Source of the DNA: Polyangiaceae bacterium | Lineage (GTDB): Bacteria > Myxococcota_A > Polyangia > Polyangiales > Polyangiaceae | NCBI GenBank assembly: GCA_029266615.1 | Contig: JAQSWN010000004.1 | Coordinates: 1-61,442 of the forward strand | Reading direction: 5' to 3' | DNA length: 61,442 nt | Part shown: positions 8,321 to 17,616 of the stretch, piece after piece | Layout of the letters: every line of letters starts with the position of its first letter | Position numbering within the stretch: the first letter of the stretch is position 1 | Translations under genes and position numbers: made by a program | The notes under the pieces: generated by a model | Told to the model about the DNA's origin: nothing | What the model saw: the letters and a program-made list of their open reading frames with translations, nothing else | Database searches by the model: none

Positions 8321-9767
8321 CGGCGTTGCTCCTCGGAACGAAGACAGTGAACTTGCAGCCGCGCCCTGGCTCGGACTCCACCTCGATGACGCCGCCGTGC
8401 TCGGTGACGATGTCGCGCGCCACGCTGAGCCCGAGCCCGGTGCCTTCACCGGGCGGTTTGGTCGTGACGAACGGCTCGAAGATGCGTGCTCGTACCGCGT
8501 CGTCCAAGCCCGCGCCGCGGTCTTCCGTCGCGAAGGCGAGGAATGCCCTTGGCTCCCCGGAGACGTCCCGAGTCGTTGTGCTGAGCGAAAGCGTCACCAC
8601 GCCGCCGTCCGGGCTCGCGTAGATGGCGTTGCTCACGATGTTCGTCAAACACTGTTGAAGTTGGTCCGGATCCGCAGAGAGCGTGAAGTCGTCGGGATCG
8701 CGACGAATCTCGAGCTTCACCCCCCGCCGCGCCGCGAGCCCTTCGAGCAAACCGCACGCGCTCGACAGCACGTCGCTGCCCGACACCGTCGTGCGCTTGG
8801 CAGGGCGCCGACGCGCATAGTCCAGCACGCGGCGCACGATGCCGGTGATGCGATCGCATTGGGTGCCGATGGCACGCGCGCTGTCCAAGACCAGCTCTCC
8901 CGGCAGCTTACCCGCTGCGATCAGCTTCGCGTGACCGGCGACCACGTTGAGCGGAGTGCCGATCTCATGGGCCAACACCGACGCCAGCTGCCCGAGCGTG
9001 CTCAGCCGCTCGGCGTGCCGCAGCTGCTCCAGCGCCGAGATGCGGGCCTCGGTTTCGTGCTGCGTGCGGCGCCGTTCTTCGGCCAGGCTGCTGCCCATGC
9101 GTCGGAGCGCGCCCGCCAGCTCTCCGAACTCGTCTCGACGCTGACTGGGTTGCAGCACCTCGAACTCGCCCTCGCCGATGCGCCGCGCCGCGCTCATCAG
9201 CTCGGCGACGGGGCGGCCGACGACGCGCGCCCCGATCGCGGCCATGGTGACGCCGCCCACGACGAGCATCGCCAAGCTGGAAGCCATGGCGCTGAGAAAG
9301 CCCTGCCAGGCGTACGCGGCGCCGGATGCGAGAGGCTGCGACAGCTCGACCGCACCGTACGGGTCGTCCACCGTCGGCGCTCCGACGTACGTCACCAGGT
9401 AGTCGGCTTCTTGCCCCGGCTCTCGGGACTTCACGAGCTGCTTGGGCGCGCCCGCCCGAGGGCGTTCGGACGGCGCGAGCTCGAGGAGAGGCTCGAGCTC
9501 GTGCGAGGCCTGCTCGGCTAAGGAAACGAAGCGAATCTGAATACCCTCTCGCGAGTCGTTGACTCGAGCTGCTAGCCACACCGCGTCTCGGAGGGTGAGC
9601 TGGGGCGAAACTGCCGCGCCAGCGGTCACGCCGACGATGCGTTGGTCGCGCCGAGCGTCGGCGTCGAACGCCTCGACGTCGCGCTTGGCGCGCAAGGCAG
9701 TGAAAGCCGCGACTACCAAGAAGACACCCGCGAAGAGTGCCAGGGCGAGCTTGGGGACCAGCCTCAT
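8295..9767 (-). CDS. Membrane sensor histidine kinase, partner of the NtrC-type regulator
   Basis: 490 residues. One transmembrane helix at about 7-27 and a second at 157-181 enclose a periplasmic sensor of about 130 residues with no recognised fold. Then come HAMP (about 180-235), the dimerisation/phospho-acceptor helix with AHEIGTPLN (His267), and a HATPase domain with N box around NIVSNAIYASP, G1 DRGAGL (416-421), the EPFVTTK segment and G2 GTGLGL (442-447). All catalytic boxes look intact. The sequence type (NtrB/AtoS-like) fits the sigma54 activator that overlaps it by 26 bp. The signal sensed cannot be read from sequence. Confidence 0.92.
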   Translation of the reverse strand: MRLVPKLALALFAGVFLVVAAFTALRAKRDVEAFDADARRDQRIVGVTAGAAVSPQLTLRDAVWLAARVNDSREGIQIRFVSLAEQASHELEPLLELAPSERPRAGAPKQLVKSREPGQEADYLVTYVGAPTVDDPYGAVELSQPLASGAAYAWQGFLSAMASSLAMLVVGGVTMAAIGARVVGRPVAELMSAARRIGEGEFEVLQPSQRRDEFGELAGALRRMGSSLAEERRRTQHETEARISALEQLRHAERLSTLGQLASVLAHEIGTPLNVVAGHAKLIAAGKLPGELVLDSARAIGTQCDRITGIVRRVLDYARRRPAKRTTVSGSDVLSSACGLLEGLAARRGVKLEIRRDPDDFTLSADPDQLQQCLTNIVSNAIYASPDGGVVTLSLSTTTRDVSGEPRAFLAFATEDRGAGLDDAVRARIFEPFVTTKPPGEGTGLGLSVARDIVTEHGGVIEVESEPGRGCKFTVFVPRSNADVEPNSGS

Positions 9768-9928
9768 TCGCGCTCGTTCCTCCCGCCGGAAAGGGCATTC
9801 TTCATCGAGTGGCTAGGTAGCGCAGGCGCAAAGCGGCGGCACCCTTGGTGTGTGACTCCTTTCGTCACAGGGCGCCTACAACCGGTCAGCCGGGTAAAGC
9901 CGCGCTATATCCTGCCGTTTTGGCGCGG

Positions 9929-11560
9929 TCAGGGGTTTTGTTGCACCAACACCGTGCCGTCCACGGCGTTGGTCGACGCCGCGCCCTCCGGCAGCGCAGG
10001 GAAGGCGCCGGGGTGGTCCCAGAAGTTTTGGAGAATCGAGGTCCACCGCGGCAGGAAGCTGAACTTCAGCAGCGGAGAGCGCGCGTAGCAGCTTCGTTCC
10101 TCGTCTCCGGCCGCGGTGCCGCACGGCTCAGTGCGCTGCGGGTTGACGTGCGCTATCGTCCCGCGGTTCGAGAACGGTGAGCCCTTGGGGTAGTGGCAGC
10201 CGTTGCACGTGCCCACGAAGTCTACGCGGGCCGCGATCTCCGACGGATAAAAGTCGTAGCTCGGGTAGTGCATGTTCAGCTCGCGCTCGAGCAGCTTTTC
10301 GAGCGCCGGACCGTATGTGCCGTCGGGAACCAAGTCGCGGAGGCCGTTCAAGAGCGTGGGGCCCTCCGTGACGTCCGTACCCGCAAAGCAGCTCGGCGCC
10401 ACGTTCAGCCGTTGATTGACGGGATCGTCGTCCAACAGCGTCGACACCGTTCCCAGTAGCTCTGCGGCGCATGGATTCGCGCTCGGATCTTGCGACAACA
10501 GCGACATCACGGGCACGCTTTGGGTCAATGGGCGGCGCAGCACCCAGCCCTCTTTCCCCGACACCAGCGCGTGCTCGAAGAAGTGCCAGATGCCCTTGTC
10601 TCCCAAGTAAAGGAGCTGCAGCCGACCACGCCGGCCGAAGTGCTCGCGGCTCATGAACGGCAGATAGCCCGCGCGGTTGAGCACGGTTTGCTCCGGCGTG
10701 GGAGCGCTGCCCGCAAGCTGCGTACCGAGAAACGCCCCTTCCAGAGCGCGCGCGCGAGCGGCCGGCTTGTCGTAGTCGGCGCGGCTGAGGCTCGCCCAGA
10801 AATCCACGACCGGTCGACAGCCCTCCAAACCGAGCTCGGGTGAGGGATTGGGGATGAGCGCGGACAAGCGCAGTGAGGCCGTCACCACCGCTTCGACCTT
10901 GGAGAGATAGAAGCTCAGGTGCTGCTCGCCGCAGTTCTCGCCGCCTTCGGGCGCGAGGTCGAACCGGTTCGTGACGGAGAGCGGTTTCCATGCCCTGTTT
11001 TCGTTGGTCTGCAGCAGGGCCCCTGCCTCTGCGGGGCAGGGGATGGGGAAACCGTTGAGCGTAGACATGTCGCCGACCACCGCCGCCTCGTCGTCACAAC
11101 GTGGACCCGGCGCCTCTTCTGTCGAAGCGCGAGGGAGGAAGCTGCGCGCGAACGCGAGGTACACGTCGTGCGCCTCGTTCCCGGCGAGGCTGGACAGCAC
11201 GCGCTCGAACGTGAGGCCCTCCAGCACGGCCGGATCACTGACGAGCAGAGAGCGTTCCGGACGGAGCACGAGCCGTTCCGGCTCCGGGGTGCTGACCGCG
11301 CCCGCCACCGCGTCCGCTTCGCCGGGCGAGCCCGCCGCGCCGCCGGTGCTGGAACCGGTGCCAGAGACATTTTCTTCGGGACTTTCCGCCATACCTGCGC
11401 CCGCATCCGTCGGCGCTCCCGCGCTCCCCCCGGGGACGGGGCGCTCGGTCCCCGGCTCGTCCTCCGCCAACTTGCCGCAGCGTACCGCGAACGCGCTTAG
11501 AGCTATGACGGCCACCAAACCTTCGCGAAAAAATGAACGACGAAGTCGATTTACAATCAT
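9929..11560 (-). CDS. Secreted/lipoprotein-like protein with one CxxCH motif (paralogue 1)
   Basis: 543 residues from ATG 11560, with GGAG about 8 nt upstream; the frame continues to 11647 without a better start. A basic N-terminus and hydrophobic stretch end at AVRC, an atypical lipobox. A Gly/Ala/Ser linker follows to about residue 95. The body shares a pattern with the product at 15650-17533: an R-S-L-x-x-x-D start, a NGxPxxCP segment, SVTNRFDLAP, CGE, a P-x-LGLxGCRPVxDFW block, and a single CNGCH at 452-456 (CGGCH in the paralogue). CxxCH could bind heme c, but there is no obvious distal Met, so this is unproven. Divergent from the FHA activator, whose start is 78 bp away. Confidence 0.7.
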   Translation of the reverse strand: MIVNRLRRSFFREGLVAVIALSAFAVRCGKLAEDEPGTERPVPGGSAGAPTDAGAGMAESPEENVSGTGSSTGGAAGSPGEADAVAGAVSTPEPERLVLRPERSLLVSDPAVLEGLTFERVLSSLAGNEAHDVYLAFARSFLPRASTEEAPGPRCDDEAAVVGDMSTLNGFPIPCPAEAGALLQTNENRAWKPLSVTNRFDLAPEGGENCGEQHLSFYLSKVEAVVTASLRLSALIPNPSPELGLEGCRPVVDFWASLSRADYDKPAARARALEGAFLGTQLAGSAPTPEQTVLNRAGYLPFMSREHFGRRGRLQLLYLGDKGIWHFFEHALVSGKEGWVLRRPLTQSVPVMSLLSQDPSANPCAAELLGTVSTLLDDDPVNQRLNVAPSCFAGTDVTEGPTLLNGLRDLVPDGTYGPALEKLLERELNMHYPSYDFYPSEIAARVDFVGTCNGCHYPKGSPFSNRGTIAHVNPQRTEPCGTAAGDEERSCYARSPLLKFSFLPRWTSILQNFWDHPGAFPALPEGAASTNAVDGTVLVQQNP

Positions 11561-11637
11561 GCCGTTAGCTCCGTGCGAAATCACCATGCCACGAGTGCGA
11601 GCCGCAGCGTGAGCGCATACAATCCGAGCGTTCGAAC

Positions 11638-13065
11638 ATGACCGCATCAGCCGTCACGACGACGCAGACCGCGAGCGACACGGAGCTCGAGCACGGGGAC
11701 GAAGCTACGCCGCTCACGGCGCAGTTGTTCTTGGTGTTGGAGGCAGGCCGACCGCGCGCCGGCGGTGCGCGCTGCGCGCTCACCAATACGGAAGAAGTAG
11801 TGATCGGTCGCGGCGTGGAGCGCGCTTTCTCACGCGAAGGCGCGGGTGCCGTCACGCGTTTGCATGTCTCGGTGCCGGCGCCGACGCTCTCGGCCCTGCA
11901 CGCGAGACTGCGCAACCATCGGGGCCACTGGAGCCTGCAAGATCTCGGCTCCACCAACGGCACGTTTCTGAACGGTGTGCGGGTGACCGACGCCGTGCTG
12001 CGAGATCGGGACTTGCTGGAGCTCGGTCAAACCTTCTTCGTGTTCCGCGAAGGAGTGCCGACGCCACCGCGAGCGGCCGGGGACGTAGAAGTCGGCGAAG
12101 CGCGGGACGAGGCGACCCCGCGCACCCTGCTACCTCTCGAAGCGGAGCAGCTTCGGCTACTGGGCTCGATTGCGCGAACGAAGCTGCCGGTTTTGCTCCT
12201 GGGGGAGACTGGAACGGGCAAGGAGCTTTTGGCGCGAGCCGTCCACGATCGTAGCGGCCGCTCCGGCGCATTCGTTGCCGTCAATTGCGGGGCGCTGAGC
12301 CCGAGCCTACTGGACTCACAGCTCTTCGGACATTGTCGCGGGGCGTTCTCGGGGGCGACGCGGGACGAGCCCGGGCTCGTACGCGCTGCAGATCGCGGTA
12401 CCCTGCTTTTGGACGAGGTGGGCGACATGCCGCCCGCCGCGCAAGTCGCGTTGCTCCGCGTGCTGCAGGAGAACGAGGTGTTGCCGGTCGGCTCCGCCAC
12501 CCCCCGCACCGTGGACGTACGCGTAGTGGCCGCGACGCACCAGCCACTGGCGCAGCTCGTGGCGGCCGGGGCCTTCCGTGCGGACCTACTGGCAAGGTTG
12601 CATGGTCACGTGCACACGCTGCCGCCGCTCCGCCACCGCCGTGAAGATCTGGGGCTCCTGCTTGCGGACGTGCTTCGCACCATCGACCCCGGGCAATCCT
12701 TACAGCGGCTCTCGCCAGAAGCGGCGCGTGCGCTCCTCACGTCCGCCTGGCCGCTGAACGTCCGGCAGCTGACTCAGTCGCTGACGCGGGCGCTGGCGCT
12801 CGTGACCGACGGCGTGCTGCGCGCTCGAGACTGGGAGCCCGCTGCCGTGACGGCGGCTCCCCGCGATCGCGAAGCCGCCGCGCCCACCGTGAGCGTGGCG
12901 CGCCTCTCGCCCGAGGAAGAGCAGCTGCGTGAAAAGCTGCTCGCGCTCTTGAGCGCCGAGCGCGGCAACGTGACAGAAGTCGCCAAAAACCTCGGGAAAG
13001 CGCGGATGCAGGTGCAACGCTGGATGAAGCGCTTCGGCGTCGACCCCGCCGTCTACCGGCACTAG
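11638..13065 (+). CDS. FHA-domain sigma54-dependent transcriptional activator
   Basis: 475 residues. Domain order: FHA phosphopeptide-binding domain (about 50-135; IGRG, then LQDLGSTNGTFLNG), AAA+ sigma54 activator domain (about 165-400; Walker A GETGTGKE 189-196, sigma54 loop GAFSGA 235-240, Walker B LLLDEVGD 256-263), and a C-terminal helix-turn-helix (NVTEVAKNLGKARMQVQRW). Such FHA activators are typical of myxobacteria and are thought to respond to Ser/Thr phosphorylation rather than His-Asp relay. A Ser/Thr kinase lies 1 kb downstream on the other strand. It is divergent from the CxxCH gene at 9929-11560, a possible target. It ends in a 4-bp convergent overlap with the TPR/PEGA gene. Confidence 0.9.
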   Translation: MTASAVTTTQTASDTELEHGDEATPLTAQLFLVLEAGRPRAGGARCALTNTEEVVIGRGVERAFSREGAGAVTRLHVSVPAPTLSALHARLRNHRGHWSLQDLGSTNGTFLNGVRVTDAVLRDRDLLELGQTFFVFREGVPTPPRAAGDVEVGEARDEATPRTLLPLEAEQLRLLGSIARTKLPVLLLGETGTGKELLARAVHDRSGRSGAFVAVNCGALSPSLLDSQLFGHCRGAFSGATRDEPGLVRAADRGTLLLDEVGDMPPAAQVALLRVLQENEVLPVGSATPRTVDVRVVAATHQPLAQLVAAGAFRADLLARLHGHVHTLPPLRHRREDLGLLLADVLRTIDPGQSLQRLSPEAARALLTSAWPLNVRQLTQSLTRALALVTDGVLRARDWEPAAVTAAPRDREAAAPTVSVARLSPEEEQLREKLLALLSAERGNVTEVAKNLGKARMQVQRWMKRFGVDPAVYRH

Positions 13066-14036
13066 AACGCGCCGGAGATTCCGACCACGGCCCGGTTCGA
13101 CGCGGCGCCGTCGGGTCGGTTCCACCACGGCTCCGCGAACAACGCGATCGACGTCACACCGGCCACGCCCGCGACCGCGTAGCCTACGACGGCGATGGTG
13201 CCGAACGTGCTGGCGGAGCTGCGGTAGGCGGCGCAGCGCTCGCTGCGATCCGGCGCGCAGCTTGGCGAGTTGTAGTCGTCTACGTAGCCCTGACGCAGCA
13301 GCGAAGCGGCGACGGCTTCCACCAGAGCGACGCCAGCGACGGTGGCCGTCACGTAGGCCCAAGTTCGCATGGTGCGGCTGGGCGCGGCCGCGACCGGGCG
13401 CCCAACCGGTCGCGGCGGAGCCGGAGGAGGTGAGGGTGGAGCTTGCAGGCGCGGTGCGGGCGGCGTCGGCAGCTCCAGCTGGTACACGTGCCGCTCTCCT
13501 CCTCGGAGCTCCACCACCCGCTCGCTGGTGATGCCCTCGGTAGTTCGCAACACGAGCGTGTGCGTGCCAGCCGTGAGCCGAAACGGCGAGGAAGAGAGGG
13601 GCGCCGGCTGCGCGTCCAGCCAAAGCTGCGCGTCGCGCACGTTCGTGCTCACTTCCAGCCAGCTGAGCCGGGACTGAATGGCGCGCAGGGCGGTCTCGAG
13701 CGCAGCGCGCCGCTGCTCGACCCACGCGTCTCCGGAGCTCAAGCTCTCGCTCAGGTGTTGCTCGGCGGCGACGAAGCGGCCGAGCGCCTGCTCTGCCAGC
13801 GCGATTTGCGCCAAAATCATCGGGCTTTGCTGGGCCCGGTACGCTTGCTCGAAGCTGGCCAGCGCGGCGGAGTCGTCGCGCGCGCGTCGCAGCGAAAGCC
13901 CGCGCTCGACCAGCGCCGTGGCCGACTCCGGCGGAGCGGCGGCGGCGGCGGGCAGCGTGTGCAGCGTGTGCAGCGCAAGACCGAGCACGAGCAGGGTGGC
14001 GCGAGGCAAGGTCACCTTACTTGAGGATCGGGGCAT
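13062..14036 (-). CDS. TPR/PEGA-type membrane protein downstream of a Ser/Thr kinase
   Basis: 324 residues with a signal-like hydrophobic N-terminus. A TPR-like helical part (about 35-120, ALVERGLSLRRARDDSAALA) is followed by a PEGA-like beta segment (about 125-190, the stretch RDAQLWLDAQPAPLSSSPF). Then come a Pro-rich linker and two C-terminal hydrophobic helices (about 218-240 and 265-285). This layout is common in Myxococcota, where such proteins follow Ser/Thr kinases. It starts 20 bp inside the kinase gene, so both are made from one transcript. It may scaffold the kinase at the membrane; that is inference. Confidence 0.75.
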   Translation of the reverse strand: MPRSSSKVTLPRATLLVLGLALHTLHTLPAAAAAPPESATALVERGLSLRRARDDSAALASFEQAYRAQQSPMILAQIALAEQALGRFVAAEQHLSESLSSGDAWVEQRRAALETALRAIQSRLSWLEVSTNVRDAQLWLDAQPAPLSSSPFRLTAGTHTLVLRTTEGITSERVVELRGGERHVYQLELPTPPAPRLQAPPSPPPAPPRPVGRPVAAAPSRTMRTWAYVTATVAGVALVEAVAASLLRQGYVDDYNSPSCAPDRSERCAAYRSSASTFGTIAVVGYAVAGVAGVTSIALFAEPWWNRPDGAASNRAVVGISGAF

Positions 14037-15345
14037 CGTTCGGTCCGAGCTCGACAGGAGCCTCCGAAGACGTAGGTGAAGGTTTCGCGGACCGGGTAGC
14101 GGCGACGCGCGGTGCCGAGCGGGACCCTACCGTGCTGGTCGTGACCAGCGGCGGCGGGGCCACGCTGGCGAGCGGAGCCATTGCCGGGGGGGCAGGCCTG
14201 ACCATACTGAGCGCAGCGGTCGCGCCGGGCGGTGTGTCTTTCGCGGTCGGCTTCGCGGAGCCGTTCGCCCACAGCCAGGCGACTGCGGCGCTGGACGTGG
14301 CACCGAGTAAGAAAGCGAGAGGGAGTCCGCCGCGTGAGCTTTGGCGCCGTGCATGGGAACGAGGCGTGGTCTCCGTTCGTGAAGAGGAGGCGGCCAGCGG
14401 GGAGCGCTCGTCCGCTTTGGCGGTTTCGTTCGACGAAAGCTCGCGTCCCCAAGCCATCCACGTGCGTGGCGCCGCAAATACCATGAGAGCGGCGGCAAAA
14501 TCGTCCAAATCCGCGAAGCGCTGCTCCGGGTCTCTCGAGAGCGCCCGCAGGACGACTTCGTCGAAAGCCGCCGGGAGCGCGGGGTTGAGCTCACTGGGCG
14601 GGGGCACGGTGGCGGTTGCGATCGCGTGAAGGAGCTCGTAGGTGTTGCCGCCGCGAAACGGACGCTTTCCGGTCGTGCACTCGTAGAGGATGACCGCGAG
14701 CGCGTACTGGTCGCTGCGGTCGTCAGCGAGCCGCGATTGCTTGGCCTGTTCCGGCGCGAGGTAGGCCGCGGTGCCGATCAGTGTGTCCGCGCTGGTGACG
14801 GTGCCGAGACCGAGCTCCTCGTCGTCCAACAGCCGGGAGACACCGAAGTCCAGCACGACCGGATTTACGAGCGTCCGCCCGCGCCGCGCCAAGAAGATAT
14901 TACTAGGCTTCAGATCGCGATGCACGACGCCGGCCTCGTGTGCGGCTCGCACGCCGGCCACCACCGGCACCAGCAGCTCCACCGCCTCCGCGAGCTCGAG
15001 CCGGCCCTTCGCGGCGAGGAGAGCCGCTAGGTCCTGCCCGTCCAGAAGCTCCATCACCAAAAAGGCACTCCCGTCGTCGAACCCGACGTCGAACACCTCC
15101 ACCACATGCGGATGACGGATTTGCGCGGCGGCGCGAGCTTCTCGCAAAAATCGCGACATTGCGCCCTGTTTTCCAGCGCGGAGCGGGTCCAGGAGCTTGA
15201 CCGCGACCAGCTTCTCCAACTGCGCTTGACGCGCGCGGTACACGGTTCCCATGCCGCCGCTGCCGAGCACCTCCAGTAACTGATAACGCCCGACGGTGCG
15301 TCCGAGCGCGTCCCGAGCCGTGGGTGATTCCCTGAGCGCTGTCAT
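14017..15345 (-). CDS. Membrane-anchored Ser/Thr protein kinase (PknB-like)
   Basis: 442 residues from ATG 15345; the frame is open much further upstream but that part is antisense to the 15650 gene and lacks protein-like composition. The kinase domain spans about 20-290: Gly-loop GSGGMGTV (28-35), catalytic Lys50 in AVKLL, HRDLKPSN (142-149), DFG (166-168) and APE (197-199). A juxtamembrane basic Ser/Thr-rich linker precedes a single transmembrane helix at about 340-360, and a Pro/Ala/Ser tail lies outside with no sensor fold. All catalytic residues are present. It overlaps the TPR/PEGA gene by 20 bp and may act on the FHA activator nearby (inference from proximity). Confidence 0.92.
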   Translation of the reverse strand: MTALRESPTARDALGRTVGRYQLLEVLGSGGMGTVYRARQAQLEKLVAVKLLDPLRAGKQGAMSRFLREARAAAQIRHPHVVEVFDVGFDDGSAFLVMELLDGQDLAALLAAKGRLELAEAVELLVPVVAGVRAAHEAGVVHRDLKPSNIFLARRGRTLVNPVVLDFGVSRLLDDEELGLGTVTSADTLIGTAAYLAPEQAKQSRLADDRSDQYALAVILYECTTGKRPFRGGNTYELLHAIATATVPPPSELNPALPAAFDEVVLRALSRDPEQRFADLDDFAAALMVFAAPRTWMAWGRELSSNETAKADERSPLAASSSRTETTPRSHARRQSSRGGLPLAFLLGATSSAAVAWLWANGSAKPTAKDTPPGATAALSMVRPAPPAMAPLASVAPPPLVTTSTVGSRSAPRVAATRSAKPSPTSSEAPVELGPNDAPILK

Positions 15346-15649
15346 CACCAGTGCCAGGGATGAGATTAGCGCAAGCCGTAGGGCCGGAACCAGCAAACGA
15401 GAGTACCTGCAACAGGTGCAACCGTGGTGCAGCACACGTCGCGGTTGCGACTCGTCGGTGCGCCTCCTCGTAAACGTGGTTGCTCTTCTCAGCCTGCCGG
15501 CGGGTTCGCTCCAAAAGCGGCCGTGAGTTGCGGCCCGCTGCTCGAAGCGGAAGCGGGAGCGAGGCGAAAGGGAGCTAGGCACGACGGTTGCTCTTGGCGC
15601 CCCACGCGCCGCGCCCAGTCTTTGGTCGCGTCCGCGGGAGACCACGCTC
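15346..15649. other. 304-bp divergent intergenic region
   Basis: Region between the kinase and the CxxCH paralogue 2, which diverge. I see no gene, no clear -35/-10 pair and no strong repeat. GGGAGA about 8 nt before 15650 supports the start of the downstream gene. Confidence 0.5.
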
Positions 15650-17533
15650 ATGATCCGATTAGCTCGTTCATCCAACCCGAAACATTTACCTCTGCTCCTC
15701 GCGTTGACTTTGGCCAGCGCGGCGTGCGGCGCCGCCGGTGACTCCGAACCGGCCCTCGACGAGTCAGCGGAGCTTGCGGGTGAGCAGACGGCTGCGCTCA
15801 CCGTCAATTTCGATCCGCGAAAATCCTTGTTCATCACCGACTTCGACGTCGTGGACACCTTCAGCTTGAAGGACGTGCTGGACCAGCTCAGCGACGGGCA
15901 CGCGCTCGATATGTTCCGACAGATGTTCGCGACCCAACTGGCCGAGGGCGCCGAAGGCGCTGGAGCCGGGCCAAACTGCACGGGCACGATCAACGGCTGG
16001 CCCGAGCAGTGCCCACGCCTCGAGGGGCTCGAAGCGACGCGTGACCCCTTCGCGGACCCGACCTCCGACGAGTCGTACAAGGCCATCACTCTCTCCAATC
16101 GCTTCGACCTGGCGCCCGCCGACGGCGCCAACTGCGGCGAGTACCGCATCAACTTCGCGCGGCGCTCCGGTAACGGCCAGGCCGGCGGTTTGACACGCCT
16201 ATTCATCGCCTTCGAGGCGCGGCTCGCTAATCCGACTCCGAGCCTCGGCCTCGCCGGGTGCCGTCCCGTCCTCGATTTTTGGCGAGGGCTCTCCAGCGTT
16301 GGTCCGGCGGTCCGAGCGAGCCGGCTGCGCCAGTTCTACTTCGACGGTCTCCCGGGCTTCCGTCCCGTGATCGACAAAAACCAGTTTGGCGCTTTGCCTG
16401 GACCTCAAGGCGGGCAGATTCGCGTGAACCAATTCTTGTTCATTCAGGCCGAGATCGGCGACTGGTCCGCACGTGAGTACCGGCTCATTCCGCAATTGGC
16501 GGGGCAGGTCCCGCTGTTGGTTCCGACCTTCAACAAGGACGTCCCGGCGCGGCCGCTCTTCAACCCGACGCCCGCCGAAGCGCGCGCGGTGCAGTTCCAA
16601 GAGCAGTACTTCCCCGAGCAGGTGGAGCGGCTCGCGCTTCAGGACATCAACACGATGAACTACGCGGCCCCGGTCCCCGACGACTTCAATAGCGGCGACA
16701 GCCACATGGCGGGCGCATTCAAGCCGATGGTGGAGTTGTTCAACGACTACGGCGAGGAGCTCGGCACCGGTCCCTCGGCCCTGCGCACGCGCATTCAACA
16801 GAAGCTAACCGCGCTCGGCAGCTCGCTGACGCCCAATCAGATCGTGGAGCGCGCCACGTCGCTTTCGTGCGGCGGTTGCCACAACATCAGTCAAGACAAG
16901 CCGAAGGCTTCGCTCGGCTTCCCGACCGCTTTTCCACGATCGCTCGGCTTCAATCAAGTGAGCGAGGACCTGATTCCGATCCCGAACGACTCCGCACGAC
17001 AGCGCTACCAGACTTCGCCGTTGGTGGACGCCTCGCTCCCTTATCGCGCCCAAATCATGCGCGATTTCTTGGCGCCCGTCCGCGGGTTCGAGCGTGACGC
17101 GGGCTGGACTTCGTCGCAGTCTCAGGTTTCGCTGAACACCAGCGTCAAGACCGAGGGCACGAGCTCTCTGCGCGTCGTGCCGACCCGAGGTTGGAGCGAA
17201 ATCGTCAGCATTCCCACCAGTGTCGTCGGCTCAGGGGTGATCGGTCCCGCGCTGAAGCTGGACATCCGCCTCCCCACCCAGCAGCCCAACCCGCACTTCC
17301 GTGGTCACGTGGGGGTGCTGATCTCCATCCCCTCCGCGTCGATAAGCGATCACTACCTCGGCCAAGTCAGTCTCGACAGCGCCCCCCTCGGCCAGTTCAC
17401 GACCGTGAGCATTCCCCTGCCCGCCAAGGTGCAGCGCGTCTTGCGCTACGGCGTCGCGGACGTCGTGCTCAAGGTTCAGCTCAACGTCGCGGCGAATACG
17501 AATCCGTACTACCTCGACAACATCCGCTTCTGA
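15650..17533 (+). CDS. Lipoprotein with one CxxCH motif and C-terminal beta-sandwich (paralogue 2)
   Basis: 627 residues with a clear signal peptide and lipobox ASAAC (Cys26). The body matches the protein at 9929-11560: R-K-S-L-F-I-x-D near the start, NGWPEQCP, a K-A-I-T-L-SNRFDLAP stretch, CGEYRINF, LGLAGCRPVLDFW and a single CGGCH at 407-411. Unlike its paralogue it has about 150 extra C-terminal residues that look like a carbohydrate-binding-type beta sandwich (ending NPYYLDNIRF, a common final strand of such modules). It may be a surface protein with a heme or metal site; the function is unknown. A palindrome overlaps its stop codon and a hairpin follows it. Confidence 0.72.
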   Translation: MIRLARSSNPKHLPLLLALTLASAACGAAGDSEPALDESAELAGEQTAALTVNFDPRKSLFITDFDVVDTFSLKDVLDQLSDGHALDMFRQMFATQLAEGAEGAGAGPNCTGTINGWPEQCPRLEGLEATRDPFADPTSDESYKAITLSNRFDLAPADGANCGEYRINFARRSGNGQAGGLTRLFIAFEARLANPTPSLGLAGCRPVLDFWRGLSSVGPAVRASRLRQFYFDGLPGFRPVIDKNQFGALPGPQGGQIRVNQFLFIQAEIGDWSAREYRLIPQLAGQVPLLVPTFNKDVPARPLFNPTPAEARAVQFQEQYFPEQVERLALQDINTMNYAAPVPDDFNSGDSHMAGAFKPMVELFNDYGEELGTGPSALRTRIQQKLTALGSSLTPNQIVERATSLSCGGCHNISQDKPKASLGFPTAFPRSLGFNQVSEDLIPIPNDSARQRYQTSPLVDASLPYRAQIMRDFLAPVRGFERDAGWTSSQSQVSLNTSVKTEGTSSLRVVPTRGWSEIVSIPTSVVGSGVIGPALKLDIRLPTQQPNPHFRGHVGVLISIPSASISDHYLGQVSLDSAPLGQFTTVSIPLPAKVQRVLRYGVADVVLKVQLNVAANTNPYYLDNIRF

Positions 17534-17584
17534 AGCGGAGCGCCGCGCGGCGCCTCGCGCCCCCCGCTCAGGCGTCGGGGCGCG
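17523..17584. terminator. Two hairpins between convergent genes
   Basis: TCCGCTTC-T-GAAGCGGA (17523-17539) is a perfect palindrome spanning the stop codon of the CxxCH gene. CGCGCCCC at 17556-17563 pairs with GGGGCGCG at 17577-17584. There is no long T run, but the position between convergent genes (17533 and 17617) fits a bidirectional terminator. Confidence 0.45.
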
Positions 17585-17616
17585 GGGCATCACTCGGGTG
17601 TGTCTCGTCGCTGGCG

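Noticed and set aside
9851..9869. CRP-like inverted repeat TGTGAC...GTCACA upstream of the histidine kinase
   Set aside because: The half-sites are 9 bp apart instead of the 6 bp that CRP-type proteins need.
15346..16206. N-terminal extension of the Ser/Thr kinase frame to 16206
   Set aside because: The extra 287 codons are antisense to the CxxCH gene, Arg/Ser-rich and lack a domain; ATG 15345 directly precedes the kinase domain.
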